NCBI GenBank assembly: GCA_902764045.1
Contig: CACWUI010000084.1
Span: forward strand, 1-5,513
Reading direction: 5' to 3'
Length of the DNA: 5,513 bases
DNA from: an uncultured Lachnospiraceae bacterium
GTDB taxonomy: Bacteria; Bacillota; Clostridia; Lachnospirales; Lachnospiraceae
Under the pieces are notes generated by a model that saw only the letters and a list, made by a program, of their open reading frames with translations, searched no databases and was not told where the DNA came from. Shown in pieces: positions 1 to 5,513 of this stretch. Within the stretch, counting starts at the first letter, position 1. Each line of letters begins with the position of its first letter. Both the position numbers and the translations under genes were made by a program.

Positions 1-431
1 CAAAGGAAATATGTCGCATGACAAAAGAGCCGGTGCTTGCGGATGATTCCGGCCTGGAGGTAGATTACCTGGACGGAGCCCCGGGAATATATTCATCAAG
101 ATTTATGGGAGAAGATACGCCTTATTCGGAAAAAAATAAAGCTATCATCGAACAGCTTAAAGACGCAAAGAAGGATGAAAGAGGCGCTGCGTTCAGATGT
201 GTAATGGCCCTGGTATTTCCTGACGGCAGAGAGTTTTTTACTGAAGGCAAAATGGCAGGAATAATAGCTGATGAACCCCAAGGTGAGAACGGATTCGGTT
301 ATGACCCCATTGTGTATCTGCCTGATTACGGGATGACAAGCGCCCAGCTTTCGCCCGAGGAAAAAAATGCCGCAAGCCACAGGGGACAGGCATTAAGAAA
401 GATGGTTGAGATCATTAACAGGGAACTGTGA
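1..431 (+). CDS. rdgB: RdgB/HAM1-type XTP/dITP diphosphatase, 5'-truncated by window edge
   Basis: This protein hydrolyses non-canonical purine nucleoside triphosphates (dITP, ITP, XTP) to the monophosphate and pyrophosphate in the cytoplasm, keeping deaminated bases out of DNA and RNA. The visible part carries the family signatures in order: ADDSGL followed by VDYLDGAPGIYSSRF (the aspartate pair at nt 42-47 matches the catalytic/metal region of E. coli RdgB), GENGFGYDPI near nt 285-310, and SHRGQALRKM near the C-terminus. The frame stays open from nt 3 with no stop (K-E-I-C-R before the first visible Met). The family is normally about 195-205 residues and about 142 are visible, so the N-terminal ~60 residues, including the S/TxNxxK substrate motif, lie outside the window. 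The ATG at nt 18 is therefore internal, not the start. The next gene begins 50 nt downstream on the same strand. Family assignment is very secure. Confidence 0.95.
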   Translation, partial: KEICRMTKEPVLADDSGLEVDYLDGAPGIYSSRFMGEDTPYSEKNKAIIEQLKDAKKDERGAAFRCVMALVFPDGREFFTEGKMAGIIADEPQGENGFGYDPIVYLPDYGMTSAQLSPEEKNAASHRGQALRKMVEIINREL

Positions 432-444
432 AAAGTGTTAAAAT
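415..444 (+). promoter_or_regulatory. Candidate sigma-A promoter before the phosphopantetheinyl transferase gene
   Basis: A -35-like TTAACA (415-420, 5 of 6 matches to TTGACA) is followed after 18 nt by TAAAAT (439-444). The -10 element carries a TG dinucleotide one base upstream, as in an extended -10. Transcription would start near 451 and give a leader of about 30 nt. The -35 box lies inside the end of rdgB. If real, the downstream gene could be expressed separately from rdgB. AT-rich sequence produces such matches by chance, so this is only a candidate. Confidence 0.4.
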
Positions 445-481
445 ATAAGCCGAATTTTAAAGAACAAAGAGAGAATGTATT

Positions 482-1183
482 ATGAAAATATATATTACCG
501 AAGTTGAAAATGCGGATTTTGATGAATTTCTGGAACTGGCGCTTCCTCTTGTGTCTCTAAACAGATTAAGCAAGATAAATGATTTTAAAAATGATGTTGA
601 CAGAGTGGCATCAGCTTCAGCCGAATTATTATTAAGCTTTGCGGCGGAGGAATACCTGTTTGAAAAAACTTCACTTGATAATCTGATCTCCGGAAAGACG
701 AGGGAAGGGGTGACCTTCAGACCCGTATCATGGCGCAAGCTTACGGGAGGCTATCTGGGGCTGCCCTATACCGTAGAGGAGGGCAAAAACGGAAAGCCCG
801 GATTTAAAGAGGAGGGGGCGCCGTTTTTTAATATTTCACATACCGATAATGTAACTGTAGTTGCAATAAGTGACAGATCCGTAGGAATAGACATTGAAGG
901 AAAAAGAAATGCGACAAAATGCATGGTGAAAAAAGCCTTTGGAACGGATGATGCAGAGTGGATAGAAAGTGCTTCTTCATCGGAAGAAAGAGATGAAAGA
1001 TTCCTCAGAGCCTGGACTCTCAAAGAAGCTTACCTTAAGATGAAAGGTGAAAAACTGTTTTCCGAAAAAGCGCCTGAGAGATTGTTTGAAAACGGTGACG
1101 TTTCAGATGACATAAAAAGAGAATGTAATGTTGTTGAAGAAAAATACGACAGATATGTGATAACAGCCATAAACGAAAAATAA
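482..1183 (+). CDS. Sfp-type 4'-phosphopantetheinyl transferase (233 aa)
   Basis: The enzyme moves the 4'-phosphopantetheine arm from coenzyme A onto a conserved serine of a carrier protein (acyl, peptidyl or aryl carrier), converting apo- to holo-protein in the cytoplasm. Visible signatures are FFNISHT (residues 115-121), the Mg2+/CoA motif VGIDIEG (134-140, acidic D137 and E139) and the C-terminal WTLKEAYLKMKG (178-189, with E182 and K186 in the catalytic WxxKEAxxK context). The length fits the Sfp/EntD class (about 220-245 aa), whereas AcpS is about 120 aa. The start has a purine-rich but weak Shine-Dalgarno sequence (around 466-475). An ATG at 475 is in another frame. The gene follows rdgB by 50 nt and ends 7 nt before a terminator. 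Sfp-type enzymes often serve NRPS, PKS or siderophore pathways, but no such gene is visible here, so the target carrier is unknown. Identity at the superfamily level is secure. Confidence 0.92.
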   Translation: MKIYITEVENADFDEFLELALPLVSLNRLSKINDFKNDVDRVASASAELLLSFAAEEYLFEKTSLDNLISGKTREGVTFRPVSWRKLTGGYLGLPYTVEEGKNGKPGFKEEGAPFFNISHTDNVTVVAISDRSVGIDIEGKRNATKCMVKKAFGTDDAEWIESASSSEERDERFLRAWTLKEAYLKMKGEKLFSEKAPERLFENGDVSDDIKRECNVVEEKYDRYVITAINEK

Positions 1184-1190
1184 TCAGGAC

Positions 1191-1231
1191 AAAAACGGCT
1201 TTGCGTCAGATGATGACACAAAGCCGTTTTT
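1191..1231. terminator. Bidirectional intrinsic terminator between convergent genes
   Basis: An 18-bp hairpin with one C/A mismatch: left arm 1191-1208 (AAAAACGGCTTTG then CGTCA), 5-nt loop GATGA (1209-1213), right arm 1214-1231 (TGACA then CAAAGCCGTTTTT). The U-tract for the plus strand is at 1227-1231, and the A-run at 1191-1195 supplies a U-tract on the minus strand. It can therefore end both the phosphopantetheinyl transferase gene (stop at 1183) and the facing flavoprotein gene (stop at 1247). Confidence 0.9.
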
Positions 1232-1246
1232 CTTTCAAAATGATTA

Positions 1247-2110
1247 TCAAACATTTTTTTTCGAATCAATAAAAGCGCATGCGGAAAGTGCCGCAATATT
1301 ACCTTCACCGGCTGATTTTATAAACTGGTAAGGCGGACCGGTAAGGTCTCCGCAGGCAAATACTCCCGGTATGTTGGTGGACATATCACTTTTGACGATG
1401 ACATGCGTTTGGTCCATTTCAATGCCCGGGATCAGTGAGTCCGGAGCGATATTCTCCCGCAGGATAAATACTCCATCCGCGGGAATATCACCGTCATCCG
1501 TTCTGAGCGCGGTAAATGAATCTTCTCCGAGGATTTCCAAAGGCTTTTTGCTTACTATTTCAACATTATCGCCGCTTATTGCAGGGTCATCATACATTGG
1601 TATATAGATAACCTTTTTGGCATATTCCGCAAGGAATTCGGCTTCTTTTTCCTCGTTCTTGCTGTACGAGATAACAATAGCCGTTTTATCGGGATAGAGT
1701 GCAGCATCGCAGGTTGCACAGTAGCTTACACCTCTTCCCAAAAGTTCTTCTTCCCCGGGGAAAAGGTTTTTTGTGATCACTCCTGTTGCAAGGATAACGC
1801 TTTTGCATTGAAACATTTCCGCGCCTGACTGGACGGCAAAGGAATCCCCCATATCGTAGACGGCAGCCGCTTTTTTAGGGGTGACCTCAATGTTAAGGGA
1901 TTGAAGATGCTCCGTAAATCTGTCCGCAAGCTCAGGACCGTGTATATCGTGAAATCCCAGATAATTGTTTATGATGTGTGCTTTACGTAGTTTGGAACTC
2001 AGATCGTTTTGTCCCAGCAGAAGTATTTTTTTATGTCTAATTACCGATGTTATGGCGGCTTCAAGACCTGCAGGTCCCGAGCCTATTATTATTATGTCGT
2101 AGTCTGTCAT
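1247..2110 (-). CDS. Thioredoxin reductase-like flavoprotein, probable ferredoxin-dependent (FFTR-type) family
   Basis: A 287-aa class-II disulfide reductase fold, expected to reduce thioredoxin or a related dithiol protein in the cytoplasm. FAD-binding signatures are GSGPAG (residues 10-15), ATG (108-110) and FACGD (251-255). The redox-active CATC (131-134) sits in GVSYCATCDAALY. The NADPH half is atypical: where canonical TrxB has GxGxxA and then HRRxxxR, this protein has VISYSKNEEKEAEF (146-159) and IYIPMYDDP (168-176), with neither motif. From memory, the layout (KLRKAHIINNYLGF near residue 40, PYQFIKSAGEGNIAALSA near 260) resembles clostridial pyridine-nucleotide-independent thioredoxin reductases that take electrons from ferredoxin. 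The start is supported by AGGAGGGG five bases upstream (2116-2123). The gene is divergent from mgtE and convergent with the transferase gene. Flavoprotein class is very secure; ferredoxin as donor is inferred. Confidence 0.88.
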   Translation of the reverse strand: MTDYDIIIIGSGPAGLEAAITSVIRHKKILLLGQNDLSSKLRKAHIINNYLGFHDIHGPELADRFTEHLQSLNIEVTPKKAAAVYDMGDSFAVQSGAEMFQCKSVILATGVITKNLFPGEEELLGRGVSYCATCDAALYPDKTAIVISYSKNEEKEAEFLAEYAKKVIYIPMYDDPAISGDNVEIVSKKPLEILGEDSFTALRTDDGDIPADGVFILRENIAPDSLIPGIEMDQTHVIVKSDMSTNIPGVFACGDLTGPPYQFIKSAGEGNIAALSACAFIDSKKNV

Positions 2111-2115
2111 AAACT

Positions 2116-2123
2116 CCCCTCCT
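2116..2123 (-). promoter_or_regulatory. Strong ribosome binding site of the flavoprotein gene
   Basis: On the minus strand AGGAGGGG lies five bases before the ATG at 2110-2108. It fixes the start codon, and the GSGPAG dinucleotide-binding motif then begins at residue 10, as expected for this family. Confidence 0.85.
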
Positions 2124-2140
2124 GTGTTTTAAGTACCAAT

Positions 2141-2179
2141 ATTATATATTATCCGGCGGCAAAAGTGTTGAAATTTCAA
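2141..2179 (-). promoter_or_regulatory. Candidate promoter of the flavoprotein gene
   Basis: On the minus strand a perfect TATAAT (2146 to 2141) lies about 30 nt before the start codon and would give a short leader. No good -35 sits 16-18 nt upstream of it (AACACT at 17 nt). A second possible -10, GATAAT (2153 to 2148), has TTGAAA (2179 to 2174) at a long 20-nt spacing. The -10 region is plausible but the exact promoter is unresolved. Confidence 0.35.
2168..2179. promoter_or_regulatory. Perfect 12-bp palindrome in the divergent promoter region (possible operator)
   Basis: TTGAAATTTCAA is its own reverse complement. It lies between the TATAAT boxes of the two divergent genes. Its right part, AAATTTCAA (2171-2179), is repeated directly at 2193-2201, 22 bp downstream, about two helical turns and just before the mgtE -10 box. 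The position suits a regulator that touches both promoters. About one 12-bp palindrome is expected by chance in a window of this size, so location and repetition are the only support. No known regulator is assigned. Confidence 0.3.
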
Positions 2180-2183
2180 GGTG

Positions 2184-2212
2184 TTACTGATAAAATTTCA
2201 ATATACTATAAT
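2184..2212 (+). promoter_or_regulatory. Candidate mgtE promoter
   Basis: A perfect TATAAT at 2207-2212 is positioned to start transcription near 2219, about 32 nt before the mgtE ATG. The hexamer 17 nt upstream, TTACTG (2184-2189), is a poor -35, so an activator or a weak basal promoter is possible. The leader is too short for an M-box Mg2+ riboswitch. Confidence 0.45.
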
Positions 2213-2235
2213 AGCGGTATTATGGGCATTTTCGT

Positions 2236-2243
2236 AAGGAGGT
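2236..2243 (+). promoter_or_regulatory. Ribosome binding site that fixes the mgtE start
   Basis: AAGGAGGT is nearly fully complementary to the 16S rRNA tail. It is spaced 7-8 nt before the ATG at 2251. An in-frame GTG at 2242 overlaps this sequence and so cannot be served by it. The ATG at 2251 is the better start. Confidence 0.9.
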
Positions 2244-2250
2244 GAGGAAA

Positions 2251-3675
2251 ATGGAAAAAGAAGAAAAGATTTTGAAAGAGGATACCGCAGAAAACAAAGA
2301 TCAAAATTATGAAAATGAGCTTCTTGCCATTTTCAGAAGCAATATTTCTGATGATGAGCTTTTAACAAGATTAGAGGACTATCATGAGAACGATATTGCA
2401 GGCGCGCTTGAGCAAATGGATGCATCCGAAAGACAAAGGCTTTATCCTATATTGGGAGAAGAAAGGCTTTCGGAGATCTTTTCATACATCGAAGATGTAG
2501 ATGAGTACATGAAGGAACTGGACTTATCAAGTGCTGCCAAGGTCATCGAAAACATGGATTCGGATGATGCGGTTGATGTTCTGGAGGAAATGGATGCCGA
2601 TGCCAGAAAAGAGCTGACGGGTATGCTTGATGAGGAAGCAAGCGCCGATATCCGCATGATCAGATCCTATGATGAGGATGAGATCGGAAGTAAGATGACC
2701 ACCAATTACATCTGCATAGAACGCAGTATGTCGGTCAGAAGCGCCATGAAAGCTCTTATCAGTCAGGCGGAAAACAATGACAATATATCCATCATTTACG
2801 TTAAAGATGAGAATAACAAATTTTACGGTGCTCTTGATCTAAAGGATCTTATTACGGCAAGGGATTACATGGATCTTCAGAATTTCATGATAACATCCTT
2901 CCCGTATGTAACGGATCATGAAAAAATAAGTGACTGTATCGACAGGATAAAAGAGTATGAAGAGGACTCTATTCCGGTATTAAACAGTGAAAAGGAAATT
3001 CTGGGAATTATCACCGCTCAGGACATGGTAGAGGTTGTAGATGAAGAGCTGGGAGATGACTATGCTAAGCTGGCCGGTCTTACTTCTGAGGAAGACCTGA
3101 AGGAGTCACTCGGCAAAAGTATGAAAAAAAGGCTGCCCTGGCTCATGATCCTGTTGTTTTTAGGTCTGGGAGTATCTGCTGTAGTGGGGATGTTTGAGCC
3201 TGTTGTGGCACAGCTTGCTTTTGTGGTCAACTTCCAGTCACTTATCCTTGATATGGCAGGTAATGTGGGAACCCAGTCACTTGCCGTGACCATCAGGGTG
3301 CTTGTTGATGAGAATGTGTCCGCCAAGGAAAAGGCCGGGCTGGTTCTTAAGGAAGTAAGGATAGGTTTTGTGAACGGATTGCTTCTTGCATCAATTTCGT
3401 TTGCCATTGTAAGCGGATATATTGTTATATCAAGGCATGCGCCATGGTCTTATGCTGCCTCTGTGGCAGGCTGTGTGGCAGCTGCGCTTCTTGTGGCTAT
3501 GATAATTTCAAGCCTTGTGGGTACGGTGGTTCCCATGTTCTTCCATAAGATCAAGGTGGATCCGGCTGTTGCCTCAGGCCCCCTTATCACAACGGTAAAC
3601 GACCTTGTGGCGGTTATTACATATTACGGTCTGGCGTGGTTTTTGCTCATAAATGTGCTACATATCAATGGATAA
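2251..3675 (+). CDS. mgtE: MgtE family magnesium transporter (474 aa)
   Basis: A homodimeric Mg2+ channel of the cytoplasmic membrane whose cytoplasmic domains bind Mg2+ and close the pore when the cation is abundant. Domain order: a helical, acidic MgtE N-domain (about residues 25-140); two CBS domains (about 146-210 and 212-266, the second containing DSIPVLNSEKEILGIITAQDM); a connecting segment to about 292; then a five-helix membrane domain starting at LPWLMILLFLGLG (295-307). Pore-family motifs are MAGNVGTQSLAVTIR (335-349) and DPAVASGPLITTVND (437-451). D451 aligns by position from the C-terminus with the pore aspartate D432 of Thermus thermophilus MgtE. Length matches the family (about 450-480 aa). 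The ATG at 2251 is chosen over an in-frame GTG at 2242 because of Shine-Dalgarno spacing. It stands alone, with its own candidate promoter and a terminator straight after the stop. Confidence 0.96.
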   Translation: MEKEEKILKEDTAENKDQNYENELLAIFRSNISDDELLTRLEDYHENDIAGALEQMDASERQRLYPILGEERLSEIFSYIEDVDEYMKELDLSSAAKVIENMDSDDAVDVLEEMDADARKELTGMLDEEASADIRMIRSYDEDEIGSKMTTNYICIERSMSVRSAMKALISQAENNDNISIIYVKDENNKFYGALDLKDLITARDYMDLQNFMITSFPYVTDHEKISDCIDRIKEYEEDSIPVLNSEKEILGIITAQDMVEVVDEELGDDYAKLAGLTSEEDLKESLGKSMKKRLPWLMILLFLGLGVSAVVGMFEPVVAQLAFVVNFQSLILDMAGNVGTQSLAVTIRVLVDENVSAKEKAGLVLKEVRIGFVNGLLLASISFAIVSGYIVISRHAPWSYAASVAGCVAAALLVAMIISSLVGTVVPMFFHKIKVDPAVASGPLITTVNDLVAVITYYGLAWFLLINVLHING

Positions 3676-3701
3676 AAAGGATCCCCCGGGATTCTTTTTT
3701 T
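3674..3701 (+). terminator. Intrinsic terminator of mgtE
   Basis: The hairpin has left arm AAAAAGGATCC (3674-3684), loop CCCG (3685-3688) and right arm GGATTCTTTTT (from 3689), with one G-U pair, and runs into a T-tract ending at 3701. It overlaps the mgtE stop codon (3673-3675) and lies just before the rho -35 box, separating the two transcription units. Confidence 0.85.
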
Positions 3702-3704
3702 AAC

Positions 3705-3733
3705 TTGACACTTTTCTGTTTTGCCTGTATAAA
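3705..3733 (+). promoter_or_regulatory. Near-consensus sigma-A promoter of rho
   Basis: A perfect TTGACA (3705-3710), an exact 17-nt spacer, then TATAAA (3728-3733, 5 of 6 to TATAAT). Transcription should start around 3740 and leave a leader of roughly 65 nt before the rho ATG. This is the best promoter match in the window and implies strong basal transcription of rho. Confidence 0.85.
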
Positions 3734-3748
3734 GATGATAATGTTCTT

Positions 3749-3763
3749 ATGCCTGTTCGGCAT
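3749..3763 (+). promoter_or_regulatory. Small stem-loop in the rho leader
   Basis: ATGCC (3749-3753) and GGCAT (3759-3763) form a 5-bp stem around the loop TGTTC, about 10 nt into the predicted transcript. It has no following U-tract, so it is not a terminator. It may shield the 5' end or be fortuitous. Rho is autoregulated through its leader in E. coli, but nothing here shows that directly. Confidence 0.25.
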
Positions 3764-3804
3764 GATTTCCATTACCAAAATCTATTATTATCGGAGGTAA
3801 CAGT

Positions 3805-5127
3805 ATGTCCTATGAAGAAATGTCCCTTAAGGAATTGCAGGCAGTTGCAAAGGAAAAGGGGTTAAAGAAAATATCCGGATATAAAAAACAGGAATTGATA
3901 AATGCCTTAAATGATCTGGGCGGTGATGATAGGACTGAAACTCCGGTTACGGAAGAAAAGGTGGCGGATGTTCCCGTGCCCAACAAACCGGTTAGTCTAA
4001 ATGACGGCGGAAAGGCAAAAGGAATAATTGAAGTTTTATCCGAAGGTTTCGGCTTTATACGAAGCGATAATTTCATGCCAGGGGAAGACGATGTATATGT
4101 TCCCAATGCGCTGATAAAAAAGTTTAATCTAAGAACGGGTGATGTTGTAGAGGGGACGAAAAAAAGAAACAGACCGGAAGATAAGTTCATGGCACTGATC
4201 TTTGTGTCAGCAGTAAACGGTAGGGATCCGCTTGAGGCCATGAAGCGCAAGAGATTTGAAAATCTTACTCCCATTTATCCCGAGGAAAGGATATATCTTG
4301 AAAATGTTAAAGGCTCCAATGCCTGCAGGATTGTTGATCTGATCTCACCCATCGGAAAGGGACAAAGGGGAATGATCGTTGCCCAGCCTAAAGCCGGTAA
4401 GACTACACTCCTTAAAGAAATAGCCAATGCCATTACCGTGAATAATCCCGAGATGCATGTAATGATCCTTTTGATCGATGAGCGTCCCGAGGAAGTAACC
4501 GATATAAAAGAATCCATTCACGGGGAGAAGGTTGATGTTATCTTTTCAACTTTTGACGAACAGCCGGAGCACCACAAGCGTGTATCGGAGATGGTCATAG
4601 AAAGAGCTAAACGTCTTGTGGAGCAGCAGGAGGATGTGATAATTCTTTTAGACAGCATTACAAGGCTTGCAAGAGCTTACAACCTGACCGTACAGCCAAG
4701 CGGAAGGACGCTTTCCGGTGGTCTTGATCCGGCAGCTTTGTATATGCCTAAAAGGTTTTTCGGTGCGGCAAGAAATGTCCGGGAAGGCGGAAGCCTTACC
4801 ATTCTTGCGACTGCTCTTGTGGATACGGGAAGTAAGATGGATGACGTGGTATTTGAGGAATTCAAAGGAACCGGCAACATGGAGCTTGTGCTTGACCGTA
4901 AGCTTTCCGAGAAACGTATCTTCCCTGCTATCGATCTTGCAAAATCAGGAACAAGAAGAGACGATCTTTTATTTAGTGATACGGAAAAAGAAGCAGATGA
5001 GATCTTGAGAAAAGCCCTTAATTCATTAAAGACAGATGAGGCTGCGGAAAGAATAATCGATCTTTTTGTAAATACCAAGTCTAATTCAGAACTGACCGAT
5101 ACTGTTATAAAGAAAAGATACGTGTAA
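3805..5127 (+). CDS. rho: Transcription termination factor Rho (440 aa)
   Basis: An ATP-driven hexameric RNA helicase that loads on untranslated C-rich RNA and releases RNA polymerase at factor-dependent terminators. Visible parts: an N-terminal Rho_N helical domain (MSLKELQAVAKEKGL, about residues 6-37); a short polar linker (about 38-68); the cold-shock-like RNA-binding domain with GFGFIR (81-86) and DDVYVP (95-100); and a RecA-type ATPase with Walker A QPKAGKTT (194-201, K199), LLIDERPEEVTDI (222-234) with the catalytic glutamate region, and Walker B VIILLDSITRLARAYN (278-293). The secondary RNA-binding loops are PSGRTLSGGLD (298-308) and DTGSKMDD (340-347, K344). All key motifs are intact and length is close to E. 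coli Rho (419 aa). GGAGGT (3793-3798) precedes the ATG by 6 nt. Its own promoter and terminator make it monocistronic. Confidence 0.98.
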   Translation: MSYEEMSLKELQAVAKEKGLKKISGYKKQELINALNDLGGDDRTETPVTEEKVADVPVPNKPVSLNDGGKAKGIIEVLSEGFGFIRSDNFMPGEDDVYVPNALIKKFNLRTGDVVEGTKKRNRPEDKFMALIFVSAVNGRDPLEAMKRKRFENLTPIYPEERIYLENVKGSNACRIVDLISPIGKGQRGMIVAQPKAGKTTLLKEIANAITVNNPEMHVMILLIDERPEEVTDIKESIHGEKVDVIFSTFDEQPEHHKRVSEMVIERAKRLVEQQEDVIILLDSITRLARAYNLTVQPSGRTLSGGLDPAALYMPKRFFGAARNVREGGSLTILATALVDTGSKMDDVVFEEFKGTGNMELVLDRKLSEKRIFPAIDLAKSGTRRDDLLFSDTEKEADEILRKALNSLKTDEAAERIIDLFVNTKSNSELTDTVIKKRYV

Positions 5128-5156
5128 AAAAGGTGTGCCTTACGGCACACCTTTTT
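5127..5156. terminator. Bidirectional intrinsic terminator between rho and hydG
   Basis: A perfect 13-bp stem: AAAAAGGTGTGCC (5127-5139), tetraloop TTAC (5140-5143), GGCACACCTTTTT (5144-5156). A T-run on the plus strand and an A-run (T-run on the minus strand) at 5126-5131 let it act in both directions. It starts inside the rho stop codon and overlaps the hydG stop (5155-5157), so the two convergent genes are packed with essentially no spacer. Confidence 0.93.
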
Positions 5157-5513
5157 AAAAACGAAAATCTCTGCTGTTGGAATTTTTGATCGCTTCGATG
5201 TTTTCTGAAGTTATATCCCTGACTTTTTCTTTTGGGATATTATCCAGCTCACGCTCGATCACTTCAAATCCCTCTTTTTTCGTGGAATCCGATGCATAAT
5301 CCGTCAGATATTCCGCAAGGGTCATCAGCGCATTGGGATGGCAGATGTTTGCAATCTGTCCGCTTTTACAAAGAGACATAAACCTGTCGCCGGTACGTCC
5401 TTCACGATAACAGGCAGTGCAAAATGAAGGAATATGTCCGGTATTCATAAGCCATGATACAACGTCGTCTAAGTCTCTCTGGTCTGATACGTCAAACTGT
5501 TCCGTGTCGTGGG
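5155..5513 (-). CDS. hydG: HydG, [FeFe]-hydrogenase H-cluster radical SAM maturase, C-terminal part only
   Basis: HydG is a tyrosine-cleaving radical SAM enzyme that makes the CO and CN- ligands of the [FeFe]-hydrogenase active site, working with HydE and HydF. Only the last 118 codons are in the window; the frame runs open through the right edge, so the Met at 5448 is internal. The upstream residues (EQFDVSDQRDLDDVVSWL) continue the HydG pattern. The diagnostic feature is a C-terminal CX2CX22C motif: CTAC, then exactly 22 residues beginning YREGRTGDRFM, then the cysteine of ANIC. It binds the auxiliary iron-sulfur cluster where the Fe(CO)(CN) synthon is assembled. The related tyrosine lyase ThiH lacks this motif, which argues against that alternative. 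An extra cysteine (SLCKSG) lies within the 22-residue spacer. The full protein should be about 470 residues. It is convergent with rho and ends at the shared terminator. Confidence 0.93.
   Translation of the reverse strand, partial: HDTEQFDVSDQRDLDDVVSWLMNTGHIPSFCTACYREGRTGDRFMSLCKSGQIANICHPNALMTLAEYLTDYASDSTKKEGFEVIERELDNIPKEKVRDITSENIEAIKNSNSRDFRF

Noticed and set aside
18..20. ATG at 18 as the true start of rdgB
   Set aside because: The frame is open upstream to the window edge and the family needs about 60 more N-terminal residues, so this Met is internal.
2168..2179. Assigning the palindrome to FNR, Rex, PerR or Fur
   Set aside because: The arm sequence and spacing do not match those consensus sites as I know them (for example FNR has a 4-bp gap between TTGAT and ATCAA), so no regulator is named.
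2242..2250. GTG at 2242 as the mgtE start codon
   Set aside because: It overlaps the AAGGAGGT Shine-Dalgarno sequence that is ideally spaced for the ATG at 2251.
2111..2250. M-box (ykoK) Mg2+ riboswitch before mgtE
   Set aside because: The predicted leader is only about 32 nt and the whole intergenic region is 140 nt with no multi-helix architecture or terminator/antiterminator pair.
3810..4274. A 154-codon open frame on the minus strand opposite rho
   Set aside because: It lies wholly within rho, has no Shine-Dalgarno sequence or recognisable domain, and is a low-complexity antisense translation.
4677..5150. A 157-codon open frame on the minus strand opposite the rho C-terminus
   Set aside because: It is antisense to a highly conserved coding region, shows no protein-like motif, and would run through the terminator hairpin at its start.
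5446..5448. Met at 5448 (minus strand) as the start of a small stand-alone cysteine protein
   Set aside because: The frame continues without a stop to the window edge with residues typical of HydG, so this is the tail of a longer protein.

Overview
The window looks like chromosomal housekeeping sequence from a strictly anaerobic, moderately AT-rich member of the Clostridia (Firmicutes), most likely in or near the Lachnospiraceae. That placement is inferred from: a clostridial-type thioredoxin-reductase homologue without pyridine-nucleotide motifs; the tail of HydG, which builds the [FeFe]-hydrogenase H-cluster; strong AGGAGG-type ribosome binding sites; sigma-A type promoters; and short hairpin-plus-U-tract terminators. 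No mobile element, CRISPR array, tRNA or rRNA was seen.

Layout from left to right: (1) the 3' two-thirds of rdgB, an ITP/XTP pyrophosphatase (+), entering from the left edge; (2) an Sfp-type 4'-phosphopantetheinyl transferase (+, 482-1183); (3) a shared bidirectional terminator (1191-1231); (4) a thioredoxin reductase-like flavoprotein (-, 1247-2110) that resembles the ferredoxin-dependent clostridial family; (5) a divergent intergenic region (2111-2250) with TATAAT boxes for both strands and a perfect 12-bp palindrome between them; (6) mgtE, a CBS-domain Mg2+ channel (+, 2251-3675), ending in a terminator; (7) a near-consensus promoter and roughly 65-nt leader before rho (+, 3805-5127); (8) a second shared bidirectional terminator (5127-5156); (9) the C-terminal 118 codons of hydG (-, 5155 to the right edge).

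The genes read as mostly independent single-gene units: convergent pairs share terminators, and the flavoprotein/mgtE pair shares a divergent control region. Only rdgB and the phosphopantetheinyl transferase could be co-transcribed, and a candidate promoter lies between them. Functionally they cover nucleotide-pool cleaning, carrier-protein activation, thiol redox, Mg2+ homeostasis, transcription termination and hydrogenase maturation. Reduced ferredoxin is the plausible physiological link between the flavoprotein and the hydrogenase implied by HydG. I found no strong evidence of an undescribed multi-gene system. The items most worth a second look are the flavoprotein's degenerate NADPH site and the palindrome in the divergent promoter region.
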